Shown here: positions 1 through 7,897 of the stretch, piece after piece
How positions within the stretch are numbered: position 1 is the first letter of the stretch
Layout of the letters: each line of letters begins with the position of its first letter
From: JACZUI01 sp965216725
GTDB lineage: Bacteria; Actinomycetota; Acidimicrobiia; Spongiisociales; ZC4RG35
DNA length: 64,000 nucleotides
Assembly: GCA_965216725.1 (NCBI GenBank)
Contig: CBDCGI010000007.1
Location: forward strand, 124,001 to 188,000
Direction: 5' to 3'
The notes under the pieces: model-generated
Databases searched by the model: none
The model's input: only the letters and a program-made list of their open reading frames with translations
Told to the model about the DNA's origin: nothing
Position numbers and translations under genes: made by a program

Positions 1-11
1 TTCGCTGATGG

Positions 12-1013
12 TCAACTCAACGCGGGAATGATGGTGTGCCCATACTCCTCGAGAGTCCCGTCCATGTCGTCATGCATCAGGTAGACGCCAAAGTGGTCGA
101 CACCCATCTCCTTTAGAAGGGAGAGCTTCTCGATATGAGCGTCGGCAGGGCCAACGATGCAGAAACGATCGACGATGTCGTCCGGGACGAAATCCGTTGA
201 CGGGTTGCCGGCTTTGCCGTGGTGGTCGTAGTCGTAGCCTTCCCTGGCCTTGATGTAGTCGACCAGCACCTGAGGAACCTTCGAAGTGTCATCTCCGTAG
301 CGAGTGACCATGTCCACCACGTGATTGCCGACCATTCCGCCAAACCAGCGAAGCTGGTCTCGCTGATGCTCCACGTTGTCGCCTACATATGCCGGGGCGA
401 CCACGCAGATGGTGATGTCATCGGGGTTCCGGCCCGCCTCTGCTGCTGCCTGTCTCACCGCACCCATCGTCCACTCCAGGATTTGGGGATCGGCCAGCTG
501 AAGGATGTACCCGTCGGCATGTTGACCGGTGGTTGCCAGTGCCCGGGGGCCATATCCCGCCACCCACATGGGTAGGTCCCAACCTTCGTCAACCCATGGT
601 ATGTCGAGCTCCTTGCCGTTGTACTCAACGGACTCACCCGCCACCAGCTTCTTGATCACCTCCATCGCCTCGACCATGGAGGCGAGCGTTCGCGGCTTCT
701 TGCCGATGTAGCGGAGAGCCGAGTCGCCGCGCCCAATGCCGCAGATCGTTCGCGGACCGTACATCTCGTTCAGTGTCGCGAACAGAGATGCCAGCACCGT
801 CCAGTCTCGGGTGCCCGGATTGGTGACCATCGGCCCCACCTTCATCGTGGTGGTCTCGGCAAGGATCCGAGAGAAGATCACAAACGGCTCCTGCCATAAG
901 ACATGGCTGTCGAATGCCCAGGCGGTGGAAAAACCGAGCTTCTCGGCAACCGTCGCGTAGTTGACGACCCGCTCACCGGGTGGATCGGTCTGCAGAACAA
1001 CTCCAAAGTCCAT
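12..1013 (-). CDS. LLM-class F420-dependent oxidoreductase
   Basis: Luciferase-like monooxygenase fold protein of 333 residues, the usual length for single-domain F420/FMN-dependent oxidoreductases. It starts MDFGVVLQTDPP, carries the early F-x2-W-x-FDSH-type strand, a GIGRGDSA segment in the cofactor-binding region and a C-terminal GVDHFGVYL strand. It most resembles the subgroup (TIGR03842-like) found beside hydantoinase/dihydropyrimidinase genes, which fits this locus. I take the ATG at 1013 rather than the GTG one codon upstream. It is the last gene I can see of the minus-strand pyrimidine block, and a conserved 36-bp element sits just upstream. The substrate is unknown; a redox step on a pyrimidine or a breakdown product is inference. 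Confidence 0.85.
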   Translation of the reverse strand: MDFGVVLQTDPPGERVVNYATVAEKLGFSTAWAFDSHVLWQEPFVIFSRILAETTTMKVGPMVTNPGTRDWTVLASLFATLNEMYGPRTICGIGRGDSALRYIGKKPRTLASMVEAMEVIKKLVAGESVEYNGKELDIPWVDEGWDLPMWVAGYGPRALATTGQHADGYILQLADPQILEWTMGAVRQAAAEAGRNPDDITICVVAPAYVGDNVEHQRDQLRWFGGMVGNHVVDMVTRYGDDTSKVPQVLVDYIKAREGYDYDHHGKAGNPSTDFVPDDIVDRFCIVGPADAHIEKLSLLKEMGVDHFGVYLMHDDMDGTLEEYGHTIIPALS

Positions 1014-1027
1014 CACAAGAAGTTACC

Positions 1028-1063
1028 CCGCGCTCCTAAGGAGGAGGGCGTCATATGTGGGAC
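1028..1063 (-). promoter_or_regulatory. 36-bp conserved element, copy 1 (possible operator)
   Basis: On the minus strand this reads GTCCCACATATGACG, then a CCTCCT run, then the palindromic CTCCTTAGGAG and GCGCGG. It matches 11671-11706 at 32 of 36 positions, in the opposite chromosomal orientation. It lies 15-50 bp upstream of the LLM oxidoreductase start and overlaps the last codons of the amidotransferase gene. Both copies sit upstream of genes in the pyrimidine block, so a shared transcription-factor site is likely, but the regulator is not identified in the window. Confidence 0.5.
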
Positions 1064-1749
1064 TTGTTGCGATCGGAATCGGCAAAGAAGGACGCCAGCC
1101 AGCCGGCGAGCCACTCGGTGTCGGGCTCAGTATCGAGCGATGCGAGGCCCTCGTCCGCCGTTGTTGTGGATATCGGCCCGCCCCTTCGCTCTTCGAGCAG
1201 CACCCGGGTGTACTCGGCCGGCATCTCCGGATGACCTTGAACCCCCAGCATGGAGTCCCCCACACTCATCACGGACACCGGGCAATGCTGGTTCCAGCCG
1301 ATGACCCTCGCACCCGGGGGTAGATCCTCGACCTGATCCTGGTGCATGTTCATCACCCGGAACCCTCCATCAGCTGTCGTCACATCTTTGTTGGCCACAC
1401 CCCAGCCACGGTCCGACTTGACCACCGATCCCCCTAGGGCCTTCGCCAGAAGCTGATGTCCGAAGCAGATGCCGACAAAGGGGACTCCGGCACCGGCAAC
1501 CCTGCGAACAAAGTCCTCGAGATCCCGGACCCACCCCAGGTCGTCGTTGACCGAGTGACGGGAACCGGTGGTCAGCCATCCATCACATTCAGTCGGACTC
1601 GTGGGCAGCTGGCCGTTGATGACGTCGTACTCCACCAACTCGATCTCGGGATGGCCGGCGAAGAAGGTGCGAAAGTGATCGCTGTAGTCGCCCGCAATGC
1701 CGCGATGACGCTCTCGCACGTGGTCGCAGACGAGCAGGCCGATTCTCAT
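1051..1749 (-). CDS. Class I glutamine amidotransferase-like protein
   Basis: Stand-alone class I glutamine amidotransferase domain of 232 residues (GMP-synthase-type GATase family). The nucleophile lies in GICFGHQLLAKALGG (Cys95), and the rest of the triad in VQGHPE (His173, Glu175). The start at 1749 (MRIGLLVCDH) is chosen because the 24 residues before it do not look like part of the fold. It lies between the semialdehyde dehydrogenase and the LLM oxidoreductase in the pyrimidine block. Proteins of this kind can hydrolyse gamma-glutamyl compounds or supply ammonia to a partner. Here the acceptor is unknown; a role in processing nitrogenous catabolites is inference from position. Confidence 0.85.
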   Translation of the reverse strand: MRIGLLVCDHVRERHRGIAGDYSDHFRTFFAGHPEIELVEYDVINGQLPTSPTECDGWLTTGSRHSVNDDLGWVRDLEDFVRRVAGAGVPFVGICFGHQLLAKALGGSVVKSDRGWGVANKDVTTADGGFRVMNMHQDQVEDLPPGARVIGWNQHCPVSVMSVGDSMLGVQGHPEMPAEYTRVLLEERRGGPISTTTADEGLASLDTEPDTEWLAGWLASFFADSDRNKSHI

Positions 1750-1821
1750 GATCGGCTCATTATCCGCAGGGGTGAGCAGGTCACGTTCAGCGGACCGTTG
1801 TCCCGGTGATTGCGGCCTCAC

Positions 1822-3315
1822 CTACCCGTGGGTGGGGAAGCCGAGATCGACGCCGCGATGGATCGGATCGGCCCAACGCGAGATCACCACCTTCTGCCGG
1901 GAGTAGAAATGGACACCTTCGGGGCCGTAGATGGCGTGGGTGCCGAATATCGAGTCCTTCCAGCCGCCAAAGCTGTAGAACGAAAGCGGCACCGGAATCG
2001 GCACGTTGATGCCCACCATCCCTACCTGGATCTCGTTCTGGAACTTCCGCGCCGCGCCGCCGTCGTTGGTGAACACGGCGGTGCCGTTGCCATAAGGGTT
2101 CTCGTTGATGAGACGGATCGCTTCCTCGTAGTGCTCCATCCGTACCGTCGACAACACCGGGCCGAAGATCTCGTCGGTGTAGATCGACATGTCGGGGCTG
2201 ACGTGGTCGAACAGCGTTGGCCCCACGAAAAAGCCGTCCTCATAACCGTCGACGACGAAGTCGCGGCCGTCCGCGACCAGAAGCGCCCCTTGCTGCTCAC
2301 CGGCGTCGATGTATCCCGTGACGCGATCCCGGTGAGCTGCGGTGACCAGCGGTCCCATCTCCACGCCTGGCTGGTCCCCGGCGCCGACGGTGAGCTTCTC
2401 TATGCGGGCCTGGACGCCGTCGATCAGCCGGTCACCGGCGTCCCCAACAGCCACCACCGCCGAGATGGCCATACACCTCTCACCAGCCGAGCCGTAACCC
2501 GCTGACACGGCGGCGTCGGCAGCCAGGTCGATGTCGGCGTCAGGGAGCACGATCATGTGGTTCTTCGCCCCGCCGAGCGCCTGAACGCGTTTGCCGTGTT
2601 GGGTGCCCGTCTCATAGATGTACTTCGCGATCGGGGTGGAACCGACGAAAGAAATCGCGGCGACATCGGGGTGTGTGATCAAGGCATCCACGGCTTCCTT
2701 GTCACCGTGAACGATGTTGAACACGCCATCAGGGAGCCCCGCCTCGGCCAGCATCTCGGCTGTCATCGAGGGCGCCGAAGGGTCCTTCTCGGAGGGTTTC
2801 AGGATGAATGTGTTGCCGCAAGCGATAGCGATGGGGTACATCCACATCGGGACCATCGCCGGGAAGTTGAAGGGCGTTATCCCTGCCACAACGCCGATTG
2901 GCTGGCGGATGGTATAGGTGTCGACCCCCGATGAGACCTGCTCCGAGTAGTCGCCCTTGAGGAGATGTGCGATGTTGCACGCGAACTCGATCACCTCGAG
3001 CCCGCGTTGCACTTCGCCACGGGCATCGTCGAGGGTTTTGCCGTGTTCTGCTGTGAGCGCGGCGGCTATCTCGTCACGGCGGGCAGCCACCATTTCCCGG
3101 AACGAGAACATGATGTTCTGTCTTTGGGTGAGCGAAGAGTGGCGCCAGGTTTCGAAGGCTTTCCTTGCCGACTGCACCGCGGCATCGACATCGGCACTCG
3201 TGGCCATGGCAACCTCGCCGCTCTGGGTTCCGGTCGCCGGGTTGTAGACGGGGCCAGACCGAACCGCGGCTCCTTCGGTCCAGGCGCCTTCGATCCAGTG
3301 CGTGATCTGTCTCAT
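1822..3315 (-). CDS. mmsA: CoA-acylating methylmalonate-semialdehyde dehydrogenase
   Basis: Aldehyde dehydrogenase of 497 residues, full length for the MmsA family, which oxidises methylmalonate or malonate semialdehyde with NAD and CoA to propionyl- or acetyl-CoA. Visible signatures are GITPFNFPAMVPMWMYPIA, the cofactor strand FILKPSEKDPS, the catalytic Cys281 in GSAGERCM, and GGAKNH where most aldehyde dehydrogenases have a catalytic glutamate, a known trait of this family. In the reductive pyrimidine pathway beta-alanine is transaminated to malonate semialdehyde, so MmsA is a sensible last step. No transaminase is seen next to it. A tandem 25-bp repeat and an inverted repeat lie upstream of its start. 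Confidence 0.92.
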   Translation of the reverse strand: MRQITHWIEGAWTEGAAVRSGPVYNPATGTQSGEVAMATSADVDAAVQSARKAFETWRHSSLTQRQNIMFSFREMVAARRDEIAAALTAEHGKTLDDARGEVQRGLEVIEFACNIAHLLKGDYSEQVSSGVDTYTIRQPIGVVAGITPFNFPAMVPMWMYPIAIACGNTFILKPSEKDPSAPSMTAEMLAEAGLPDGVFNIVHGDKEAVDALITHPDVAAISFVGSTPIAKYIYETGTQHGKRVQALGGAKNHMIVLPDADIDLAADAAVSAGYGSAGERCMAISAVVAVGDAGDRLIDGVQARIEKLTVGAGDQPGVEMGPLVTAAHRDRVTGYIDAGEQQGALLVADGRDFVVDGYEDGFFVGPTLFDHVSPDMSIYTDEIFGPVLSTVRMEHYEEAIRLINENPYGNGTAVFTNDGGAARKFQNEIQVGMVGINVPIPVPLSFYSFGGWKDSIFGTHAIYGPEGVHFYSRQKVVISRWADPIHRGVDLGFPTHG

Positions 3316-3325
3316 GCCCCGAACG

Positions 3326-3377
3326 GTAGTCCCGACTCCATATTCGTCGAGTAGTCCCGACTCCGTACTCGTCGAGT
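3326..3377. repeat. Imperfect 25-bp tandem duplication
   Basis: GTAGTCCCGACTCC followed by (A/G)TA(T/C)TCGTCGAGT occurs twice with a 25-bp period (3326-3352 and 3351-3377), just upstream of the mmsA start on the minus strand. The second unit runs into the left arm of the inverted repeat at 3370. It probably arose by local duplication of that arm (TCGTCGAGT). No function is evident. Confidence 0.6.
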
Positions 3378-3420
3378 GTGCTCAACCCACTGACTATCCG
3401 GGGATTAGGCACACTCGACG
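3370..3420. repeat. CGTCGAGTGTGC inverted repeat, copy 1
   Basis: Perfect 12-bp arms, CGTCGAGTGTGC at 3370-3381 and GCACACTCGACG at 3409-3420, with a 27-bp spacer. The right half including ATTAG before the arm is shared with copy 2 (5398-5446). It lies 14 bp downstream of the stop of the sigma-factor partner gene (minus strand) and upstream of mmsA, so it could act as a stem-loop at the 3' end of that transcript. There is no clear T-run, which makes it more REP-like than a classical terminator. Confidence 0.7.
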
Positions 3421-3434
3421 GAGTTGTCGGTCCG

Positions 3435-4031
3435 TCAGGGGCCGCTGATGGGCCTCCACGTTCCGGCGAACCGGTCGGCGACGACGAAAGCCCTGGAGAA
3501 ATCAATCCAGCACTGATTGTCGTCTGCCACGTCGGAGAGGGTCAGCTCACCCCACGGCCGCCGCTCCACCCGCATCGTCGCGATCGTACCTGCGTCACAA
3601 ATCCCCGACCCGTCGCTCACAAAGGTGAGGGTGTCTCCTTCTATAGAGAAGGTGCCCGAAGAAATCACTTGCGATTCGTGCAACGGACTGCGATCCCGAT
3701 TGGTGCCGTTACGCAAGGTTCCGTCGCTGCCGACCTCGAGGACCCAATTGCCGTCCGAGAAGAAGGCTCCAACGATGGACGAGGCGTTGAGGCCAGGGCT
3801 GACCGCCGATTCGTCGAGTTGAGGCTGTGAAAACAGCACGAGGCCTGTGGCAACGAGGATGGATGCGACGGCCAACCCAATGAGCGGCGGCTTCCAGTTG
3901 GTGGCGCTTCGACTCACCGACGCGCGCTCGCGGTGGGCCGGCAATACGGGACGGAAAGCTTCGGATGCAATTCCCTTCGGCGCCGGATCGCCTTCCTTGA
4001 ACAGCGCAACCACTTGGTCTTCGCGGTTCAT
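3435..4031 (-). CDS. Membrane-anchored partner of ECF sigma factor
   Basis: A 198-residue protein with a short charged cytoplasmic N-terminus, one transmembrane helix at about residues 49-67 and an extracytoplasmic domain of about 125 residues. That domain has GSDGTLRNG, SSGTFSIEGDTL and a final FAGTWRPISGP, which looks like a small lipocalin-like beta-barrel. Its start overlaps the sigma factor stop by 4 bp (ATGA), so the pair is translationally coupled. Position and topology suggest an anti-sigma or sensory role. No HxxxCxxC zinc anti-sigma motif is present, so the assignment is inference. Confidence 0.6.
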   Translation of the reverse strand: MNREDQVVALFKEGDPAPKGIASEAFRPVLPAHRERASVSRSATNWKPPLIGLAVASILVATGLVLFSQPQLDESAVSPGLNASSIVGAFFSDGNWVLEVGSDGTLRNGTNRDRSPLHESQVISSGTFSIEGDTLTFVSDGSGICDAGTIATMRVERRPWGELTLSDVADDNQCWIDFSRAFVVADRFAGTWRPISGP

Positions 4032-4579
4032 TGCGCCCTTCCCTCAATCGGACGCAAGTTCCTCGCTCTCTTCCGCTCGAGGCGTTCGTACTCTTCGAGC
4101 AGGTGGGCGCGAGCACGCAGCAGCCTTTGTCTCACAGCTCCATGACTGATGCCGAGAACCAAGGCAATCTGGTTTTGAGGTAGCTCCTCCCATACCGCGA
4201 GTCGGAGCACCTCCAGGTCTTTCGGGCGGAGCCTGGCCGCCGCCTCGAGGGCCATACTCACTTGCTCCCGAACAACCACCATGTCGTCCGGAGAACCCCG
4301 GCTTTCAGCTCCCATGGCTCGCAGTTTGCGGTCAAGTCGACGCTTTCTGTTGCCCGCCCGCCAATCATTGAGGACAACTCGGTAAGCCACGCCATACAGC
4401 CATGGAAGTGTCGACGGTTCATTCGGTACCTCCTCCAGTTTTCTCCACACAGTGAGAAAGGTCTCCGCGACTGCATCGTCGACTCGACCGGAGGTGGTCC
4501 GACGCCGACAGTACGAAAAGATCGGCTCGTAGTAGGCGTCATAGAGCGCGGCGAAGAAGGACTCGCCCCCGGAGGTCAT
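4028..4579 (-). CDS. ECF-type RNA polymerase sigma factor
   Basis: Sigma-70 family ECF factor of 183 residues. Region 2 spans about residues 8-75 (LYDAYYEPIFSYCRRRT, then VAETFLTVWRKL), and region 4 about 115-165 with the helix-turn-helix LPQNQIALVLGISHGAVRQR. It is co-transcribed with the downstream one-helix membrane protein and divergent from the lipoprotein gene at 4709. The 130-bp gap between them is rich in inverted repeats, which suggests local control of both sides. Its promoter specificity cannot be read from the sequence with confidence. Confidence 0.9.
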   Translation of the reverse strand: MTSGGESFFAALYDAYYEPIFSYCRRRTTSGRVDDAVAETFLTVWRKLEEVPNEPSTLPWLYGVAYRVVLNDWRAGNRKRRLDRKLRAMGAESRGSPDDMVVVREQVSMALEAAARLRPKDLEVLRLAVWEELPQNQIALVLGISHGAVRQRLLRARAHLLEEYERLERKRARNLRPIEGRAQ

Positions 4580-4604
4580 TGGGGGCCTCTTCCTCTGACA
4601 CTCA

Positions 4605-4700
4605 GTTGGCCGGCCAACACCATTTTTCTCTGCCCTATTTACGTCCGGCTCGGTAGCGATGTTACGGAATCCCGTGACACGGGGGACCGGCCGGACGTAA
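4605..4700. promoter_or_regulatory. Palindromes in the divergent sigma/lipoprotein promoter region
   Basis: Three nested symmetries are visible: a perfect 14-bp palindrome GTTGGCCGGCCAAC (4605-4618); an 11-bp inverted repeat TTACGTCCGGC (4639-4649) with GCCGGACGTAA (4690-4700); and inside it CCCGTGACACGGG (4671-4683). They sit between the ECF sigma gene (minus) and the lipoprotein gene (plus). They could be operators or a 5'-UTR stem-loop ahead of the lipoprotein start at 4709. Confidence 0.5.
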
Positions 4701-4708
4701 GAGAGAGA

Positions 4709-5347
4709 ATGAAGAGTTCAACTGCCTGTCTTGCCGTTGTGATATTGCTCGCTGCATCGTGTGGTGGATCTTCTGCGGAGACAACCTCGACTTCCAGCGC
4801 GACGAGCCCAACGACCGCAAATGCGATCGAGACCACGACACCTCTGATCACGACGACCACGTCTCCGGCTACAACCACGACCACCGAGCCTCCGCCAACA
4901 ATCGAGATCGTTGCCCACGACCACTTTTTCGAGGGCGTACCCACCGAGCCGGTCCCTTTGAGAACGACTTTGACCCTGACCAATGCCTCCGATTCCGAGT
5001 TCCACAGCCTCGCCATAGGTCACTTTGGCGAGGATCAGACGCCGTTGGACGAACTTGCCAAGCTCGGTCTTTGGGAGCTGATATTCGCCGGCGAGCTGAC
5101 ATCCGTACTGTTTGCCATGCCGGGTGAGGAGTACTACGGGCGACTGACCGGATCCGGCTGGAAACCGCCTGTCCTCGACCGGGTGGGTCGTTGGGTGATC
5201 TTCTGCAACGTTCCGCGTGGGTCAGACCCCGAGAAGGTTCGGACCCACCTCGAAACCACCGACCAGCCACCAGAGGAGATAGAGGGCGAGCCACGCCACA
5301 ACGAGCTCGGCGAGATCGCCGAGCTTTGGGTGGTGGCACCGTCGTAG
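4709..5347 (+). CDS. Secreted lipoprotein with Thr-rich linker
   Basis: A 212-residue protein with a lipoprotein signal peptide ending in LLAASC, then a Ser/Thr-rich stretch of about 45 residues. A single globular domain begins at TIEIVAHDHFFEGV and includes LTLTNASDSEFHSLAIGHF, a cupredoxin-like arrangement (beta-sandwich with an exposed His). No complete copper-ligand set is evident. The ATG at 4709 is preferred over far upstream in-frame starts because it begins the signal peptide directly. It is divergent from the ECF sigma operon and may be one of its targets. Function unknown. Confidence 0.75.
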   Translation: MKSSTACLAVVILLAASCGGSSAETTSTSSATSPTTANAIETTTPLITTTTSPATTTTTEPPPTIEIVAHDHFFEGVPTEPVPLRTTLTLTNASDSEFHSLAIGHFGEDQTPLDELAKLGLWELIFAGELTSVLFAMPGEEYYGRLTGSGWKPPVLDRVGRWVIFCNVPRGSDPEKVRTHLETTDQPPEEIEGEPRHNELGEIAELWVVAPS

Positions 5348-5397
5348 CGCCTACCGAGTGTGCACCCCAAGCGCCCCGCTGCCCCTCACACCTACCT

Positions 5398-5446
5398 GTC
5401 GAGTGTGCTTAGCGTCATCAATACGTTGTCATTAGGCACACTCGAC
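5398..5446. repeat. CGTCGAGTGTGC inverted repeat, copy 2
   Basis: Arms GTCGAGTGTGC (5398-5408) and GCACACTCGAC (5436-5446) with a 27-bp spacer. ATTAGGCACACTCGACG at the right end is identical to copy 1. A further half-site CGAGTGTGC lies at 5355-5363. The element sits in the gap between two converging genes (lipoprotein, plus; dihydropyrimidinase, minus), a position where a bidirectional stem-loop would be useful. Confidence 0.7.
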
Positions 5447-5479
5447 GCATAAGCAGGCGCACACCCAATGTGATAGGTG

Positions 5480-6901
5480 CTACATCAGGTATTGATTGAA
5501 GTCGCGCTTGAGGTAGCGGCCGTCGCCCGGCTTACCGTGGTATTCGCCGCCCTCGATGATGGTTTGCCCCCGCGAGAGCACCGTCTTCACCTTGCCGGTG
5601 ACCTCCAGGCCCTCGTAGGCCGAGTAGTCCACCCACATGTGCTGGGTGTCGACGCTGATCGTGTGATTCTCCCCGGGGTCGAACACCACGATGTCGGCGT
5701 CCGAGCCCACCGCGATCGTGCCTTTCTGCGGATAGATGCCAAACATCTTCGCTGGAGTCGTCGCGGTGATCTCCACGAACCGGTTGAGACCGATCCGACC
5801 TTCCACCACGCCGCCCTGATACATCACTTCCATCCGCGGCTCGACGCCCGGCATCCCGTTCGGAATGGCGGCGAAGCTGTCGACACCAAGCTGCTTCTGA
5901 GTTCCGAATGTCGGATGGTCCCCCATACAGAAAGGACAGTGATCCGTGGACACCGCCTGCAGGTCGTTGGTCCGCAGGCCTCGCCACAGAGCCTCCTGAT
6001 GTTCCGCGCCCCGGTCGCGCATCGGCGGTGAACAGACGTACTTGGCGCCTTCGAAACCGTTGCCCAGCTCGTCCAATGAGAAGAACAGATACTGGGGACA
6101 GGTCTCACCGAACGCGTTCTGGCCTTCATCACGGGCGATCGTCAAGGCATGCACCGCCTCTTTCGCCGACATGTGCACGATGTAGACCGGACAGCCAGCC
6201 AATTTGGCGAGTTGAATGGCACGATGCGTCGCCTCTCCTTCGAGGATCGACGGCCTGGTGAGCCCATGATGGATGGGGTCGGTCTCGCCCCGCGCCAGGG
6301 CTTGCTCGACGAGCACATCGATCGCGATCCCGTTCTCAGCATGCATCATGATCGTCGACCCGTTCTCCGCGGCCTTCTGCATGGCGAGGAAGATCTCGCC
6401 GTCGGTCGAGTAGAAGACACCGGGATAGGCCATGAACATCTTGAACGAAGTGACGCCCTCGTCAACTGCGATGTCCATCTCTTTCAGTGACTGCTCGGTG
6501 ACGTCGCCGACGATGAGATGGAATCCGTAATCGATGGCGCAATTGCCCTCGGCCTTGCCCATCCAGGCCTCGAATCCATCCATCAGGTTTTGCTCTTTGG
6601 TCTGGACGGCAAAGTCGATGATCGTGGTGGTCCCACCCCATGCCGCTGCCCGGGTTCCGGTTTCGAAGGTGTCGGCCGCAAACGTCCCGCCAAAGGGAAG
6701 CTCCATGTGGGTGTGGACGTCGACTCCACCGGGCAACACATACTTGCCGGCAGCGTCGATCACCTTCTCGGCACCGACCTCCCAGTCATGTGTGCCCGGT
6801 GCTGCCAGGGCTGCAACCTTCTCGCCGTCGACAAGAACATCGGCGTGCATCTGCTCGGTAGCGGTGACGACTGTGCCACCTTTGATAACTGTACGTGCCA
6901 A
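5480..6901 (-). CDS. hydA: Dihydropyrimidinase (D-hydantoinase family)
   Basis: Cyclic amidohydrolase of 473 residues, standard length. It opens the dihydrouracil/dihydrothymine ring to N-carbamoyl-beta-amino acids at a binuclear metal centre. The metal motif DVHTH gives His63 and His65; the carboxylated lysine is Lys154 in VTSFKMFMAYPG; MMHAEN, HMSAKEA and the STDHCPF aspartate motif are all present. The start is TTG at 6901, supported by AAGGAGG five bases upstream on the minus strand. It follows the beta-ureidopropionase gene by 10 bp, so the two consecutive pathway steps are one operon. The enzyme is cytoplasmic. Confidence 0.95.
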   Translation of the reverse strand: MARTVIKGGTVVTATEQMHADVLVDGEKVAALAAPGTHDWEVGAEKVIDAAGKYVLPGGVDVHTHMELPFGGTFAADTFETGTRAAAWGGTTTIIDFAVQTKEQNLMDGFEAWMGKAEGNCAIDYGFHLIVGDVTEQSLKEMDIAVDEGVTSFKMFMAYPGVFYSTDGEIFLAMQKAAENGSTIMMHAENGIAIDVLVEQALARGETDPIHHGLTRPSILEGEATHRAIQLAKLAGCPVYIVHMSAKEAVHALTIARDEGQNAFGETCPQYLFFSLDELGNGFEGAKYVCSPPMRDRGAEHQEALWRGLRTNDLQAVSTDHCPFCMGDHPTFGTQKQLGVDSFAAIPNGMPGVEPRMEVMYQGGVVEGRIGLNRFVEITATTPAKMFGIYPQKGTIAVGSDADIVVFDPGENHTISVDTQHMWVDYSAYEGLEVTGKVKTVLSRGQTIIEGGEYHGKPGDGRYLKRDFNQYLM

Positions 6902-6911
6902 TTGAGCCTCC

Positions 6912-7754
6912 TTACGGTGCGACGAGATCCTGGTAGGCGTCGGGACGACGGTCGCGGTAGAACGCCCATTGCTGCCGGACCTCTTCGATCATGTCCAGAT
7001 CCAGATCCCTGACCACCACCTCCTCATCGGTGTCGGATGCCGAGTCACCAACGATCTGGCCTCTTGGGTCGACGAAGTAGGACGAGCCGTAGAAGTCGTT
7101 GTCTCCGAACTCCTCCTTGCCCACCCGGTTTATGGCACCGACGAAATACTCATTGGCGACCGCAGCTGCGGGCTGCTCGAGATTCCACAGGTACATGGAG
7201 AGACCGCGGCTGGTAGCCGAAGGGTTGAAAACGATCTGAGCTCCGTTGAGACCCAGCGCCCGCCAGCCCTCAGGGAAATGCCGGTCGTAGCAGATGTAGA
7301 CCCCGACCTTTCCGGCTGACGTGTCCCACACCGGGTATCCGAGGTTGCCGGGACGGAAGTAGAACTTCTCCCAGAACCCCTTCACGTGGGGGATGTGATG
7401 TTTGCGGTACTTGCCCAAATAGGTCCCGTCGTTTTCGATCACGACGGCGGTGTTGTAGTAGAACCCGTCCTGCTCCTTCTCGAAGAGGGGTACCACCAAC
7501 ACCATCCCGGTTTCCTTCGCCAAGTCCTGCATCAACTTGGTGGTCGGCCCGTCCGGAACGGGTTCGGCGTATTCGAAGTGCTCGTTTTCCTGCACCTGGC
7601 AGAAGTACGGGCCGTAGAAGAGCTCCTGGAAACAGAGGACCTGCGCACCCTGTTCGGCAGCTTCACGCGCCAGGTCGGCGTTCTTCTTGATCATCGAGTC
7701 TTTGTCGCCGGTCCACTCGGTCTGGATGACGGCCGCCCTGACGATGTTGGGCAT
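6912..7754 (-). CDS. Beta-ureidopropionase (N-carbamoyl-beta-alanine amidohydrolase)
   Basis: Nitrilase-superfamily carbon-nitrogen hydrolase of 280 residues. The Glu-Lys-Cys triad is visible: Glu44 in CFQELFYGPYF, Lys118 in YRKHHIPH, Cys155 in YICYDRHFPEGWR. YFVGAINRVG and the C-terminal RRPDAYQDL are typical of beta-ureidopropionases and N-carbamoylputrescine hydrolases. Location directly before dihydropyrimidinase favours the pyrimidine enzyme, which releases beta-alanine, CO2 and ammonia. A putrescine role is the main alternative. Confidence 0.9.
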   Translation of the reverse strand: MPNIVRAAVIQTEWTGDKDSMIKKNADLAREAAEQGAQVLCFQELFYGPYFCQVQENEHFEYAEPVPDGPTTKLMQDLAKETGMVLVVPLFEKEQDGFYYNTAVVIENDGTYLGKYRKHHIPHVKGFWEKFYFRPGNLGYPVWDTSAGKVGVYICYDRHFPEGWRALGLNGAQIVFNPSATSRGLSMYLWNLEQPAAAVANEYFVGAINRVGKEEFGDNDFYGSSYFVDPRGQIVGDSASDTDEEVVVRDLDLDMIEEVRQQWAFYRDRRPDAYQDLVAP

Positions 7755-7797
7755 TCGAGTCCTTTCTGATTGGCTCAGGCTGCGAAACCTAGCAAAC

Positions 7798-7886
7798 GAG
7801 AAGGGGGCGGAATCAATCCGCCCCCTTCTCTCCGTCCTCTTCTGTGCGTCTCAGCCGCGGACAGTCCGCGGCTGAGACGCACAGAA
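7798..7886 (-). terminator. Two adjacent perfect stem-loops after the binding-protein gene
   Basis: Stem 1 has 14-bp perfect arms (7798-7811 and 7817-7830) around a 5-base loop, with a GGGGGC core. Stem 2 has 22-bp perfect arms (7840-7861 and 7865-7886) around a 3-base loop. Both lie between the transporter-protein stop (7898) and the beta-ureidopropionase start (7754), all minus strand. No strong T-run follows, so they may act as a partial terminator or an mRNA-protecting processing site that lowers catabolic-gene expression relative to the transporter. Confidence 0.65.
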
Positions 7887-7897
7887 CGGTTTGAGGG

